Shown here piece after piece: positions 1 through 8,940 of a DNA stretch of 64,000 bases. The DNA is taken from assembly GCF_025515275.1 (NCBI RefSeq), contig NZ_JAOPFU010000011.1, positions 33,452 to 97,451 on the forward strand. Reading direction: 5' to 3'. This DNA is from Catenovulum sp. 2E275. Its GTDB lineage: Bacteria > Pseudomonadota > Gammaproteobacteria > Enterobacterales > Alteromonadaceae. The notes below the pieces were generated by a model. It was not told the origin of the DNA. It saw nothing but the letters and a program-made list of their open reading frames with translations, and made no database searches. The translations under genes were made by a program, and so were the position numbers. Within the stretch, counting starts at the first letter, position 1; each line of letters opens with the position of its first letter.

Positions 1-1368
1 AAATTACCTGGCATAGCTGGAACTTATCATGGTGAAAGTTATGCTGGTGGCTGGGGAGGCAGACGCAGTAATGGCGAAAATGGCTGGTCTATCAGAGGCT
101 ATTTTAAACCAAGATTAAGTGAAGAGAACTATTTCGCAAATCGAGTTCCGATTGGTAACTATATTTATCATGCAAACCAAACAGGCACTTGGGGAATGGA
201 GCTAACTTATGATGGCGAAAACCCAGGCATGCTTGAAAGAAATAGATGGTACTGCATTGAGCAATATGTAAAAGTAAACACCCCAGGTCAAAGTAATGGC
301 ATTTTAAAAGCTTGGATTGATGGAGCCCCTGCATATGAGTTAAATAACTTAAAAATGCGTAATGAGGGTTTTGAACATATATCAATCGACAGAATATGGA
401 TGAATATTTATCATGGTGGTAAAGATCCAAACAATAAAGATATATATGCTTTTATTGATAATGTAGTCGTGGCCACACAGCCTATTGGTCCAATTACATT
501 TGATCCTAATTTGCCTAAAGCAGGTTCAGAACCTAATAGAGCACCTATAATCACGACTCAAACTCCTGAATCAGAGGTAACACTGGTGCAAATAGAAATT
601 CCAACTGAGTTTTCTATTTCAGTGAATGAGCCAGACAGACAATCCGTCAATATATCATGGTATCTTGATGGTAAGTTAATTAATGAAGATTCCGAGTATT
701 TTACTTACACCCCTACGTTGTCAGATAGCCCTGAGCAAAACTTACAAGTTGTTGTAACGGATACTTACGGTGAAACAGCAAGTTATAATTGGACAATACA
801 GGTAGATCAAACCAACATTCAAAGATTAGAGCCAATAGAGGACACTTCTTTATTTATTCATTTGTCCCCTTCACTTGGGATGTCTGAGAAGTTAACTATC
901 GGCTATCGAAATGAAACTATCCTGCTACGTTTTAAGAATTCAGTCGACTTTGCTAATAAAGCGATTAAAGAGGCTAAGCTAATACTTTTTGATGAAGAAC
1001 AATATGGTAACGCGGAGCTAAATATTTTTGCAGGTAATGACTTGTGGCTTGAAGGTACATCGACAAGCAATGGTTCAACAGCAAGGTATATTGATCTCTC
1101 TACCCGTAATGAGTGGCCACAGGGCCAGAGTACTTGGTATGATACTCAAGGGATTGAATTTGGAACACAGCCTTATTACAGCCAATCCATACCAGATAAA
1201 AATAAAGGTTTTTATTTAGAGATAGATATAGCCTCTTTTATTTATGACTATCAAAATGCTGAAAATTTTAATTTAGTTTTAAAGACTGATATAGGTAAGC
1301 ATTTATTTACTTCTAAACAATCACCAGTTGAGTCTCAACGGCCCCAACTAGTTATTGTATATGAATAA
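1..1368 (+). CDS. Polysaccharide lyase 14-like protein with C-terminal DNRLRE/CBM96-type domain (5' truncated)
   Basis: The frame is open from base 1, so the start lies outside the window; about 455 residues are visible. Residues 1-157 look like the PL14/heparin-lyase-type jelly roll: KLPG, GGWGGR, RWYCIEQYVKVNTPG, LKAWIDG and IWMNIYHGG follow in the usual order. Residues 180-270 resemble an Ig-like fold (ISWYLDGK), and 276-455 a DNRLRE/CBM96-type beta domain. The lyase-like part is clearly related to the product of 6179-7666, where the beta domain is N-terminal instead. A secreted enzyme that trims or binds the locus polysaccharide is inferred. It converges on the minus-strand cluster and ends at a hairpin. 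Activity and substrate cannot be read from the sequence. Confidence 0.75.
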   Translation, partial: KLPGIAGTYHGESYAGGWGGRRSNGENGWSIRGYFKPRLSEENYFANRVPIGNYIYHANQTGTWGMELTYDGENPGMLERNRWYCIEQYVKVNTPGQSNGILKAWIDGAPAYELNNLKMRNEGFEHISIDRIWMNIYHGGKDPNNKDIYAFIDNVVVATQPIGPITFDPNLPKAGSEPNRAPIITTQTPESEVTLVQIEIPTEFSISVNEPDRQSVNISWYLDGKLINEDSEYFTYTPTLSDSPEQNLQVVVTDTYGETASYNWTIQVDQTNIQRLEPIEDTSLFIHLSPSLGMSEKLTIGYRNETILLRFKNSVDFANKAIKEAKLILFDEEQYGNAELNIFAGNDLWLEGTSTSNGSTARYIDLSTRNEWPQGQSTWYDTQGIEFGTQPYYSQSIPDKNKGFYLEIDIASFIYDYQNAENFNLVLKTDIGKHLFTSKQSPVESQRPQLVIVYE

Positions 1369-1372
1369 ACTC

Positions 1373-1402
1373 TTTAGGTGGGCTTAATTGGGCCCACCTA
1401 AA
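1373..1402. terminator. Hairpin between convergent genes
   Basis: An 11-bp perfect inverted repeat (TTTAGGTGGGC / GCCCACCTAAA) with an 8-nt loop sits between the stop codons of two convergent genes. It starts five bases after the first stop. There is no long T tract, but position and stem strength suit a bidirectional terminator. Confidence 0.6.
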
Positions 1403-1412
1403 CCTATTTAGA

Positions 1413-2771
1413 CTAAGCTGTTAACTGAAGCTTGCTTTTCTGCTTTTCTGCATATTCAGTTTCATGCTTATTGATTAGCTTATTTACAATCATAGTTAAA
1501 CCAAATAATAGCCAAATAAAATCTCCATATACAAATGAATAAAAAGATCCACTGAATATAAACACGGTTTGACTACAAATGAATGCATCACACATTTGTT
1601 TGTAATAGGTAGGGTTCTCTAAGTATTCAGGTTTAGATTTTGCCTTTGCTCTTATTCTAAACAAACTAATATAGTTATTGATTAGCATAAATATCCATAT
1701 TCCTATACCAATAAATCCATGCTCAGCAAGCAACTGAAAATGAGTACTATGTACAACTCGATTACGCCCATATAAACCATTAGTGTCATCATAATAATTA
1801 TAATATTCTCGATAACATTCTGGCCCAACGCCCATTGGATGGTCAACGACCATTTCACGCGCGACTTTCCAAAAATGCGGTCTAGAAGCTGCTGATTGAT
1901 CTCTTTCCTCTTTTTCAGCCGTTATTGATGCTAACCTCTCTTTATAACCATCAGGTAAGGGGGCAAGAATAAAACCAACAATGAGTAAAGGTGACCAAAT
2001 TAAGATTTTCCTAAAACGCTTAGAATTCAGTAAATATAAAACCATTAAACCTAGCACTAAGGAAATCGCATTTCCTCTAGATTCTAGTGATATGACATTG
2101 TACATTGTGCCTAAAATAACTGGGATTAATCCTAATCTAAACCAATTTACTCTCTTTTTAAAAAATTCAGGAACCATATCAACAGTTAATTTATTACTAC
2201 ACTGTTGATAAAGAAAAATAAGAAAAAAAACAAAAAATACACTGCCAAATGCGAATGCGTTACTACCAGTAAATAATCCTGTCAGATTAGAAGAACCATA
2301 AGCGGATACACCTCCCCCAGTTAGAGAGTGTATGCCCCCTTTACCTGCATGAAAGCCCAATGATAATGCAATCACACTAATCATAGCTAAAAGCTGCTTT
2401 TGCGTTTGAATCACTGATACCGAGACCAAGATACAAATAAACATAGGTATTAATGTCATCATTGGACTGACGGTTTTAAATACATCAGAGCAACCATTAA
2501 ATATTTGAGAAACAAACATAAACAAAACAAATGTGACCATCAGCTTAGCTTGTTTATCTTTCAAATATGGAAAGTAGCGCTCTTTTGCCGAAATTATAAT
2601 TAATAGTAGAGCAGCAATCATTGGCAGTTTAAAACCAGAATAATCAGCATACACGTAATCTACTGGCCTAAATATAGAAAACCACCAGTAAGTTAATAAA
2701 GCATAAAATGGCGCTCTAAACGCTAAAAATAATCCTAAGAGCATCAAAGCAAGAAAAAAGAGGTCTCTCAT
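1413..2771 (-). CDS. O-antigen ligase/polymerase family protein, exosortase-system type
   Basis: Polytopic inner-membrane protein of 452 residues with about ten hydrophobic segments. The N-terminus MRDLFFLALMLLG with a following FRPVDYVYADYS stretch resembles the putative O-glycosylation ligase family that accompanies exosortase A (TIGR03097). A periplasmic loop near residues 285-335 contains RPHFWKVAREM and HPMGVGPECYREYY, the conserved loop of Wzy/WaaL-type enzymes. The likely role is polymerising or ligating lipid-linked glycan on the periplasmic side. It is the last gene of a minus-strand set; the upstream 105-aa gene ends ten bases before its ATG. Polymerase and ligase cannot be told apart from sequence. 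Confidence 0.8.
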   Translation of the reverse strand: MRDLFFLALMLLGLFLAFRAPFYALLTYWWFSIFRPVDYVYADYSGFKLPMIAALLLIIISAKERYFPYLKDKQAKLMVTFVLFMFVSQIFNGCSDVFKTVSPMMTLIPMFICILVSVSVIQTQKQLLAMISVIALSLGFHAGKGGIHSLTGGGVSAYGSSNLTGLFTGSNAFAFGSVFFVFFLIFLYQQCSNKLTVDMVPEFFKKRVNWFRLGLIPVILGTMYNVISLESRGNAISLVLGLMVLYLLNSKRFRKILIWSPLLIVGFILAPLPDGYKERLASITAEKEERDQSAASRPHFWKVAREMVVDHPMGVGPECYREYYNYYDDTNGLYGRNRVVHSTHFQLLAEHGFIGIGIWIFMLINNYISLFRIRAKAKSKPEYLENPTYYKQMCDAFICSQTVFIFSGSFYSFVYGDFIWLLFGLTMIVNKLINKHETEYAEKQKSKLQLTA

Positions 2772-2781
2772 TTACCAAACC

Positions 2782-3099
2782 CTATACTTGCTCTAAATAT
2801 AACTGGGCTAAAATAGCAGTTTCAATGTAGGATAAAACTAATCCATTTACACTAATTACTTTATCCTCTGCAAATTCCTGCTGAATTAGCTTTTGTTTTT
2901 CAGCTTCGGGTAAATTAGTAATTTTTGTTGCCTGCAAATAAGGTAATGGTTTTATATCCAAATTTTGTTGCCAAGCTTGCCAAGCCTGTTCAAGTACAGA
3001 GTCATACTTGGCAGCATTTAAGCTAAAGTGGGAGGCAATTGCTGCAGATGGTATAATTCCGAATAACTTAATCAGTGTTCTTCGAGAAACTCTAGGCAT
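2782..3099 (-). CDS. Small Tat-signal protein, probable partner of the GMC oxidoreductase
   Basis: A 105-residue protein that starts MPRVSRRTLIKLFG followed by a hydrophobic stretch, a good twin-arginine signal (SRRxLxK). The mature part, about 75 residues, is helical and has no recognised motif beyond similarity in style to small subunits (gluconate 2-dehydrogenase subunit 3 type) of membrane oxidoreductases. Its ATG overlaps the last 8 bases of the GMC oxidoreductase gene, so translation is probably coupled. I infer that it carries its cofactor-bearing partner through the Tat pathway or acts as its chaperone. It could also be an unrelated small periplasmic protein. Confidence 0.6.
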   Translation of the reverse strand: MPRVSRRTLIKLFGIIPSAAIASHFSLNAAKYDSVLEQAWQAWQQNLDIKPLPYLQATKITNLPEAEKQKLIQQEFAEDKVISVNGLVLSYIETAILAQLYLEQV

Positions 3100-4681
3100 G
3101 ATTAAACTCCGTTTTTATATATTCTGCCAAACGAATTGACATAGCACAAATTGTTAAAGTTGGTGGGACATGACTACCGGTACAAAACACCGAAGAACCA
3201 GCCATAAACAGATTACTAGTTCCAAAAACTAATGAATTTTTATCTACAACACCGTCTTTCTCTGTTTCAGCCATTTTTGTTGTGCCCATGTGGTGATTAC
3301 TAAAACCTAGTTGACTCCCCCAAATTCTAGAACTGAATTCAGGGTTTAATTTAACTCTTCCAAGCCCTAGAGCTCCAAACTCTTTTGCCAGCACATTCAA
3401 TGATTTCCAGATTCTATTTCTATCATCCTGGGTAATTTGATATTCAATGTCCATCAACCTTAAACCAAAGCCATCTTTTTTCTCTGAAAGCTTTATACAA
3501 TTTTCTCGAATAGGAGTTTGCTCAGTCATCATTGCGGGTAAAAAACCAATATTATCATTGGCAGATTCAAAAATACGTTTATCAAAATGTTTACGTGCAA
3601 GCCCTTCAATAACCATATCCAAATCGGACAGTACATTCATCACATGTGTCCCAAAATCATCAGGCATACTTACTTGGGAAAGCTCATCAGCAAGTATATG
3701 AGCAGACGAAATACCTGCAGATAACTCAAACTCACTAGCATTCATTAGTGGAATCCGTAAATTAACCGATTTTTCTTGTCGTAATGCTTGCTCTGTTAAT
3801 GATAAAAACCCTTTAATAACTCGGCTCTGCTCATAGTGGGCCTGATAAAAATCAAAGTTTTTCTTTTCTTGTTTAAACATATAAACAGCTCTAACTGTCG
3901 GATGTTCCATTAAATAGGCACCAACATTTCCGCCCTGATTGCCCAATCCATTATCATATTTATCATTAAAGTGTAATAACATTCGAGCATTTTCTAAGCC
4001 GCCTAAACACATAATAAATACTTTTGCATTTATAGTTAGCTTTTTCCCTGTATACGACTGAGCTATAATCGAAGTAATTTTTCTCTTTCCTGATTCATAG
4101 TTCATATCAACCAAATTAGAGTTTTTGTAAATTAATATGTTCTCAGTCTGCTTTAATTCCTCTCCGTACTGAGCAAAAAAACGAACCGGAGGCAAAGAAG
4201 ATTTAGCAATTTGTGTTTGCACTTTACCAGAGGCAGCAAACAAGTCTTCTTGTTGGTATTTGGATTTCCAATAATTTGTATTGTAACCATCCGGTTCTGT
4301 GCCACAGTAAGTTGCAGCTTGCATATAAAAAGGTTCAATATCATCTAAACTCAAAGGCCAACCACTATTAGGGATCCATTCTCTTTTTTCAAAATCAAGG
4401 GCGGTAAAAGGTGAAGTATTATTTTCCCAGTGATTACTACTGCCCCCTAGAAACCTTAGCCTTGAATAATGAGTGTTCGGAAAATGAGTGGTTTTATTCG
4501 ATTGGTAAAGATCTTGAGAGTCCTGCGAGTAATACTCATCACCGCCTTCGACCATGATTATTTTGGCATAACTGTCTTTTAATTCTCTGGCTAGGACAAT
4601 TCCTGCTACCCCTCCACCAATAATGCAAATATCAGCTTCATCATGTATATTTGAGTCAATTGTATTTCCGTCAATAATCAT
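3092..4681 (-). CDS. GMC family FAD-dependent oxidoreductase
   Basis: 529 residues. Residues 15-45 form the ADP-binding fold (ICIIGGGVAG, acidic end VEGGDE). The C-terminal GMC_oxred_C domain has the active-site stretch NHHMGTT at about 462-468 and SHVPPT at 503-508. The family oxidises alcohols, sugars or sterols through FAD. No Sec signal is present. The overlapping downstream gene carries a Tat signal, as in dehydrogenase complexes exported together, but no cytochrome subunit is visible. AAGGA lies 8 bases before the ATG. Its place in the EPS locus suggests oxidation of a sugar or polyol residue; the substrate is unknown. Confidence 0.85.
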   Translation of the reverse strand: MIIDGNTIDSNIHDEADICIIGGGVAGIVLARELKDSYAKIIMVEGGDEYYSQDSQDLYQSNKTTHFPNTHYSRLRFLGGSSNHWENNTSPFTALDFEKREWIPNSGWPLSLDDIEPFYMQAATYCGTEPDGYNTNYWKSKYQQEDLFAASGKVQTQIAKSSLPPVRFFAQYGEELKQTENILIYKNSNLVDMNYESGKRKITSIIAQSYTGKKLTINAKVFIMCLGGLENARMLLHFNDKYDNGLGNQGGNVGAYLMEHPTVRAVYMFKQEKKNFDFYQAHYEQSRVIKGFLSLTEQALRQEKSVNLRIPLMNASEFELSAGISSAHILADELSQVSMPDDFGTHVMNVLSDLDMVIEGLARKHFDKRIFESANDNIGFLPAMMTEQTPIRENCIKLSEKKDGFGLRLMDIEYQITQDDRNRIWKSLNVLAKEFGALGLGRVKLNPEFSSRIWGSQLGFSNHHMGTTKMAETEKDGVVDKNSLVFGTSNLFMAGSSVFCTGSHVPPTLTICAMSIRLAEYIKTEFNHA

Positions 4682-5026
4682 CTTGTGTTCCTTATTCTTT
4701 TTATTTGCTAACTAGGAGCAGTTGTTCTCTTGAGTACAACTTACCAGCGGTTCAATTGGCACTTATCCAAAACATAACGGATTGACATATAATGAGTGAC
4801 ATAAACAACTTAGCAACTCAGAAAGCTTTGTGCACCTGTCTAGATGTACCTACTCGACATTTATGTGGGTTAACACAAAAGAAATATTAAACAAACCCTA
4901 CCTTTTGGTTTATTGTTAATCTTTATCCTTTAATTACAATACCTTAACTAACTAATTAAGCTTTTCCGAGCTGTGCCTCGATGAAAAAGCATTTAGTTAG
5001 CACAAGATTTGTATGTCAAACGTCAA
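4682..5026. other. Intergenic region with a long imperfect palindrome
   Basis: A 345-base gap between two minus-strand genes. It contains the imperfect palindrome at 4948-5000 (listed separately) and must hold the promoter for the GMC operon. I could not find a convincing -35/-10 pair. No open frame of interest is seen on either strand. Confidence 0.5.
4948..5000. repeat. Long imperfect inverted repeat downstream of the lectin gene
   Basis: The left arm (4948-4970, CTAACTAATTAAGC then TTTTCCGAG) and right arm (4977-5000, CTCGATGAAAAAGC then ATTTAGTTAG) pair over about 20 positions around the 6-base loop CTGTGC. It lies 27-79 bases after the lectin gene stop and before the GMC operon. It may be a terminator or processing hairpin, though no T tract follows on the minus strand, or a short mobile palindrome. 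Confidence 0.55.
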
Positions 5027-5599
5027 CTAAACACCTATTGCTAACCAACTAACTTCTGCCTGAGACATTCGAGTATCGCACCAAGTATTAAAGTCTAGTT
5101 TAAAACCTTCTGTGGATACCTCTATCACATTCACCTTTAATCTATGATCTTGCCCATGCCCAAAATCAATTAAGGAAAAAGAAGGTAAAACCACAGGAAC
5201 CGTGGAGAAAACATGATTAAATGGAATAAAATGTTCAAAGGTTCCACGTTTTTTGCACTCTTCAGCGGAGTTAAGCCCATCAACTAACTGTTGGTTGATT
5301 TGTAGTTTTCCAGTTTCAACTGATACACCAGTTAGTCTAGAAGTGGCTAACTTTCTTAGAGTTTCCAGATCTTGAGCTCCTTGCTGAATTTTGTTCAATT
5401 CAAACGTAGCTTTACGTTGCTCACCTTCCAGCGTTTTAGCCAAATCAGATAGCCTCACAAACAAAGCATCATCATAAGTTTTCATTTGCTCGTTCACAGC
5501 CTGTGCTACCAGCTTACTACCTACGATTAACCACATTAGCCAAATACAAAATAATGAGCAAAAAATGCTGGTTAGAACACACTTAAAATATTGATTCAT
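5027..5599 (-). CDS. Membrane-anchored H-type lectin domain protein
   Basis: 190 residues. Residues 7-28 form one transmembrane anchor, 45-85 a charged helical or coiled-coil stalk, and 119-188 match the H-type lectin fold: spaced FSTVPVV, the strand SLIDFG, RLKVNVIEVSTEGF, then W-C-D and final VSWLA. This fold, known from snail agglutinin and discoidins, binds GalNAc/Gal-type sugars. An anchored periplasmic or surface lectin inside an EPS locus suggests glycan capture or retention; that role is inference. The ATG overlaps the end of the upstream acetyltransferase gene by 17 bases. Two cysteines (115 and 174) may form a disulfide. Confidence 0.7.
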   Translation of the reverse strand: MNQYFKCVLTSIFCSLFCIWLMWLIVGSKLVAQAVNEQMKTYDDALFVRLSDLAKTLEGEQRKATFELNKIQQGAQDLETLRKLATSRLTGVSVETGKLQINQQLVDGLNSAEECKKRGTFEHFIPFNHVFSTVPVVLPSFSLIDFGHGQDHRLKVNVIEVSTEGFKLDFNTWCDTRMSQAEVSWLAIGV

Positions 5600-6176
5600 C
5601 TTTTCTACTTCTTATTATCTTTGCAGGGTTACCGGCAACAATAGAAAAATCAGGTACTTTTTTGGTAACAACTGAACCTGCCGCAACAATACATTTATCA
5701 CCTATATCAGCCATGATAATAGCGCCATTACCAACCCAGCAATCTTGACCTATTTTTATTTTTTGATAATGTCCACCCTGTTGCTGAATTGGGGTATTTA
5801 AATCAGAAAAGTTATGCTGATTTTTTCCACTTAAAATATGTACACCACTGGCAATTAAAGAGTCTGCCCCAATAATACAGCTACCAATATTACATTGAGG
5901 GCCGATATAAACTCGACAATTAATTTCTGTATCTGGTTGAGAAAAAATGGTTGCAAAATGAATCCGCGTATCACGAGCACAGAAACTCATAGCAGAGTGA
6001 TAAAAACTAACTCTAATATAGCTGCCAGTTTGTCCCGGAAATAGACTTAACAACTGAGAAAAACTAAAAAATAATGAGTTTTTTAGTGTAGTCGGAGCAA
6101 GCCTAAATAAAATAATTAATGGTAAAACAAATAAAAAAGTAATAAACAAATAAAGTTTTTTTATAAATAATTTCAT
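5583..6176 (-). CDS. Hexapeptide-repeat (LbH) O-acetyltransferase
   Basis: 197 residues. A hydrophobic N-terminal segment (residues 5-30) is followed by left-handed beta-helix repeats from about 70 to 185, with typical turns IGPQCNIGSCIIG, DCWVGNGAIIM and KCIVAAGSVV, ending IVAGNPAKIIRSR. This is the WbbJ/maltose-acetyltransferase style that uses acetyl-CoA to acetylate sugars. It starts two bases after the PL14-like gene stops and overlaps the lectin gene, so all three are co-transcribed. The likely role is O-acetylation of an EPS sugar; the acceptor is unknown. Confidence 0.85.
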   Translation of the reverse strand: MKLFIKKLYLFITFLFVLPLIILFRLAPTTLKNSLFFSFSQLLSLFPGQTGSYIRVSFYHSAMSFCARDTRIHFATIFSQPDTEINCRVYIGPQCNIGSCIIGADSLIASGVHILSGKNQHNFSDLNTPIQQQGGHYQKIKIGQDCWVGNGAIIMADIGDKCIVAAGSVVTKKVPDFSIVAGNPAKIIRSRKDESIF

Positions 6177-6178
6177 CT

Positions 6179-7666
6179 TTATTCAGCTTTTGAATGTGGT
6201 AAAAAAATAGCCAACTCATCTATAAAAACATGCATATCTTGATAAGCGACTTTATTGCCACCGTAATAAATATTCATCCAAATACTTTCAATGTTGATCT
6301 GTGGATTATTAGTAAAATTTATATTATTTTGGTAATAGGCTAATTGGTTATTTATCCAAGCTTGAATTACACCATTAGCTTGCCCTGCCTGATTCATTTT
6401 CAGGCACTGTTTAACCTTATACCAACGGTTTTTTTCCAGCATACCTAAACCAAAATTATTCCATACAATATGCTGTCCCCACTTCCCACCCATATCAGTA
6501 TGGTAAAGATATGTCCCGACAGGTATACGGCCGCTATATTCATTATTTTCACCTATTACAGGTTCAAATAACCCTCTAGCACTCCACCCGTTAGTCCCGT
6601 CAGAGGAACGACCACCCCAGCCACCACGGTATTCTTTATCATAATACCGCCCTGAGAACCCCGGCATTTTCCCTTCGGAATCAGGCTCCCAGCTATTAGA
6701 AAAGCGCAAAGCGTATTCAAAACATGCACTACGTATACTTTGTCTAGTATCCTGCCGGCTGAACCACAGAATATCCTTATCCTTGTTTTCAAAATAATAA
6801 TGGGCATTTAAAGCATAATGTTGCCCTTTAGGTAATGTAACTTGTAATGCTTTACCGTTAAATGGTTCAAAAAGCTCTGTGTGGTTTTCTTGGACTATTT
6901 TAATATGAGAATTTTCTCCGATTGACCAACCCTCTTGCCAGTCATCATTTTCAAAGGATGTCTCATAAACCTTTTGAAAGTTTGAAAATATATTTGTTAT
7001 ATCTGAGCCTAATTTGCTTGGAATATCCATATCAACCAAAAATATGCCTATTTGCTGTTGGCTTCTATTTTTTTGCTTCAAATATAAATTTAATGTAGCA
7101 GATTTAATATTTGTTTTGACTTCAGATAAATCAAATCTAAGTAAAACATGACCTGCACTCAACAACTCTGATTGATTCCCTTTACACCTATGCGTTCCCA
7201 TTAAAGTTGTATCAGCATTAGGCAAAAGCGTTACAACTGAGCCACTTACTAGTTCCAGCTCTAATCTGGGTGTTAAACTTGTATCAGACGTCTCTTTAGA
7301 GTGAAATATATTACCTATACCCTTTAATTTTTTAATCATAACGCCATGATTAAAAATACTATTGCGCTGCCACTTATCTACAATTTGAGTAATATCAACC
7401 TGTACAGGTTCAATTAGCTGACCGGCATTAATATCCGCCGTTGCAAAAGGAGATGAACCAAATAACCTGCCATTAGCATCAACCCAATCACCATTTTTTT
7501 TCCGCCAACTTAATTGTGCTCCTCGGTTGGCGTAATCAGTATTAGCACCACTATAGATTCTATTTTTATCATCACAAGTACCCTCGCTCCACGAAATAGC
7601 ATAAGCATAAGATACAAAGAACAGGCAAAGAAGCTGACTAAAAAAAAAGTAGAGAAGTCGTTTCAT
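6179..7666 (-). CDS. Secreted polysaccharide lyase 14-like protein with N-terminal DNRLRE/CBM96-type domain
   Basis: 495 residues. A signal peptide ends near residue 23 (SYAYA). Residues 45-215 resemble a DNRLRE/CBM96-type domain (LLPNADTTLMG, HVLLRFDLSEV, SATLNLYLK). Residues 235-490 hold the PL14/heparin-lyase-like jelly roll, with MPGFSGRY, GGWGGR, GWSARG, NRWYKVKQCLKMNQAGQ, IQAWINN and IWMNIYYGG. The domain order is the reverse of the 1-1368 gene. The ATG overlaps the stop of the upstream glycosyltransferase (TGATG), so it sits inside the EPS operon. It probably acts on the nascent or mature polysaccharide, as lyase or binding protein. Confidence 0.75.
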   Translation of the reverse strand: MKRLLYFFFSQLLCLFFVSYAYAISWSEGTCDDKNRIYSGANTDYANRGAQLSWRKKNGDWVDANGRLFGSSPFATADINAGQLIEPVQVDITQIVDKWQRNSIFNHGVMIKKLKGIGNIFHSKETSDTSLTPRLELELVSGSVVTLLPNADTTLMGTHRCKGNQSELLSAGHVLLRFDLSEVKTNIKSATLNLYLKQKNRSQQQIGIFLVDMDIPSKLGSDITNIFSNFQKVYETSFENDDWQEGWSIGENSHIKIVQENHTELFEPFNGKALQVTLPKGQHYALNAHYYFENKDKDILWFSRQDTRQSIRSACFEYALRFSNSWEPDSEGKMPGFSGRYYDKEYRGGWGGRSSDGTNGWSARGLFEPVIGENNEYSGRIPVGTYLYHTDMGGKWGQHIVWNNFGLGMLEKNRWYKVKQCLKMNQAGQANGVIQAWINNQLAYYQNNINFTNNPQINIESIWMNIYYGGNKVAYQDMHVFIDELAIFLPHSKAE

Positions 7667-8934
7667 CAGTTAATAATCTTATTGAATATATCGCACAGTA
7701 GAATCACTATTACGCTATTAACGACAATAGCAATCAAAATTTTTGACCAATTAAATGTATTCTTTTTTTCAAGTTTATGTCTGGGTGAGCTCCAAGTAAC
7801 TTGGATATTCCCTTGCAGAGCGGTAATTACCCCAATAAGTGAATAATAATTAACCATCACAAAATAATAAGGTATGAAAAAAATAGGAGATGATTTCTTT
7901 TGTTCAGATAATAAAAAACCAACTTGTGCCAAAATAAAAAAGATCAAAGCTAAAATTGATATAACCTGAAACAGTAAATAATCAGAATAAGATAAAACCA
8001 AAGAGCCAAGACTAAAGATAACAAGGAAAATCGGCATCAGCCACCGGAGTAACTTATGAGATATAACCTCGTAGCTAAAAAAGCCAAATCTAAAGGGGTT
8101 TAAAACAGATTTAACTTTCATCAATCCCCGAAAACTTCTGTTAACTATTCTCTGTTTTCGTTTAGCTTCTTTAGCAAAGTCACCCGCAGTTTCTTCCAAA
8201 CAAACAGCTTGTTCTTCAAAAATGCCGCGAAATCCTTGCTCGATAATCTGTAGAGGATTCACAAAATCATTAATATCTTTAGCATCTAAAGGAATAAATA
8301 ACTCACGTTTAATTGCATAAATAGCACCGTCGCCCCCAACGACTGAATGCAATAAACTTTCCTGCTTTTTTAAGGCGATTTCATAGTTCCAATATAAATT
8401 TTCACTCGCCGCGGCTGAACTGTCTTTGCCATCAATATACAATGCAGCTCCAACAACATACCCTACTTTGGGGTCATAAAAGTTACGGACTAATTTTTGA
8501 ATTGCATCAGGCTCATACATAGCATTAGCGTCTGAAAAAACAACAATTTCAGACTCTACACTTTGCATTGCCAAATTAATTGCAGATGTTTTCCCTAATC
8601 TACCTTCCTGTCTGATAAGTTTTATTCGTGGATGATTAAATTGCAAAACAGCTTCATCGGTTCCATCATCAGAGCCATCAGAAATAATAATAAAATTGAG
8701 TTTGTTCAACGGATATTGTAGTTCGAGACAATTAGTGATTTTTTCTTGGATAACATCAATTTCGTTATAACAAGACACCATCATAGTGACTGTTGGCTCA
8801 AATTTTTCTTGAACTAAATTTCTAGTACCTACCCCCATTTTTGTTAATAAATATAAAGTAAGCGGGTATCCCAAATAAACATGGAGAACTAAAAAAGCAC
8901 AACTTAATGTAATAGCTAAAACGATATAATCCAT
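7666..8934 (-). CDS. Membrane glycosyltransferase, family 2
   Basis: 422 residues. An N-terminal membrane segment (3-25) is followed by a GT-A domain at about 45-280: VTMMVSCYNE, SDGSDDGTDE, the metal-site stretch VVFSDANAMYEP and GGDGAIYA. Several membrane segments follow from 300 onward. This matches processive or membrane-bound GT2 enzymes of EPS assembly. The basic cluster KRKQRIVNRSFRGL near 262-275 lies where such enzymes carry their acceptor or Q-R-W-type motif, but a canonical QxxRW is not seen. The stop overlaps the start of the PL14-like gene. Donor and acceptor are unknown. Confidence 0.85.
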   Translation of the reverse strand: MDYIVLAITLSCAFLVLHVYLGYPLTLYLLTKMGVGTRNLVQEKFEPTVTMMVSCYNEIDVIQEKITNCLELQYPLNKLNFIIISDGSDDGTDEAVLQFNHPRIKLIRQEGRLGKTSAINLAMQSVESEIVVFSDANAMYEPDAIQKLVRNFYDPKVGYVVGAALYIDGKDSSAAASENLYWNYEIALKKQESLLHSVVGGDGAIYAIKRELFIPLDAKDINDFVNPLQIIEQGFRGIFEEQAVCLEETAGDFAKEAKRKQRIVNRSFRGLMKVKSVLNPFRFGFFSYEVISHKLLRWLMPIFLVIFSLGSLVLSYSDYLLFQVISILALIFFILAQVGFLLSEQKKSSPIFFIPYYFVMVNYYSLIGVITALQGNIQVTWSSPRHKLEKKNTFNWSKILIAIVVNSVIVILLCDIFNKIIN

Positions 8935-8940
8935 GAAATA

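Noticed and set aside
4782..4793. TTGACA directly followed by TATAAT
   Set aside because: The two consensus hexamers touch with no 16-18 base spacer, so they cannot form one promoter, and they point away from the minus-strand genes.
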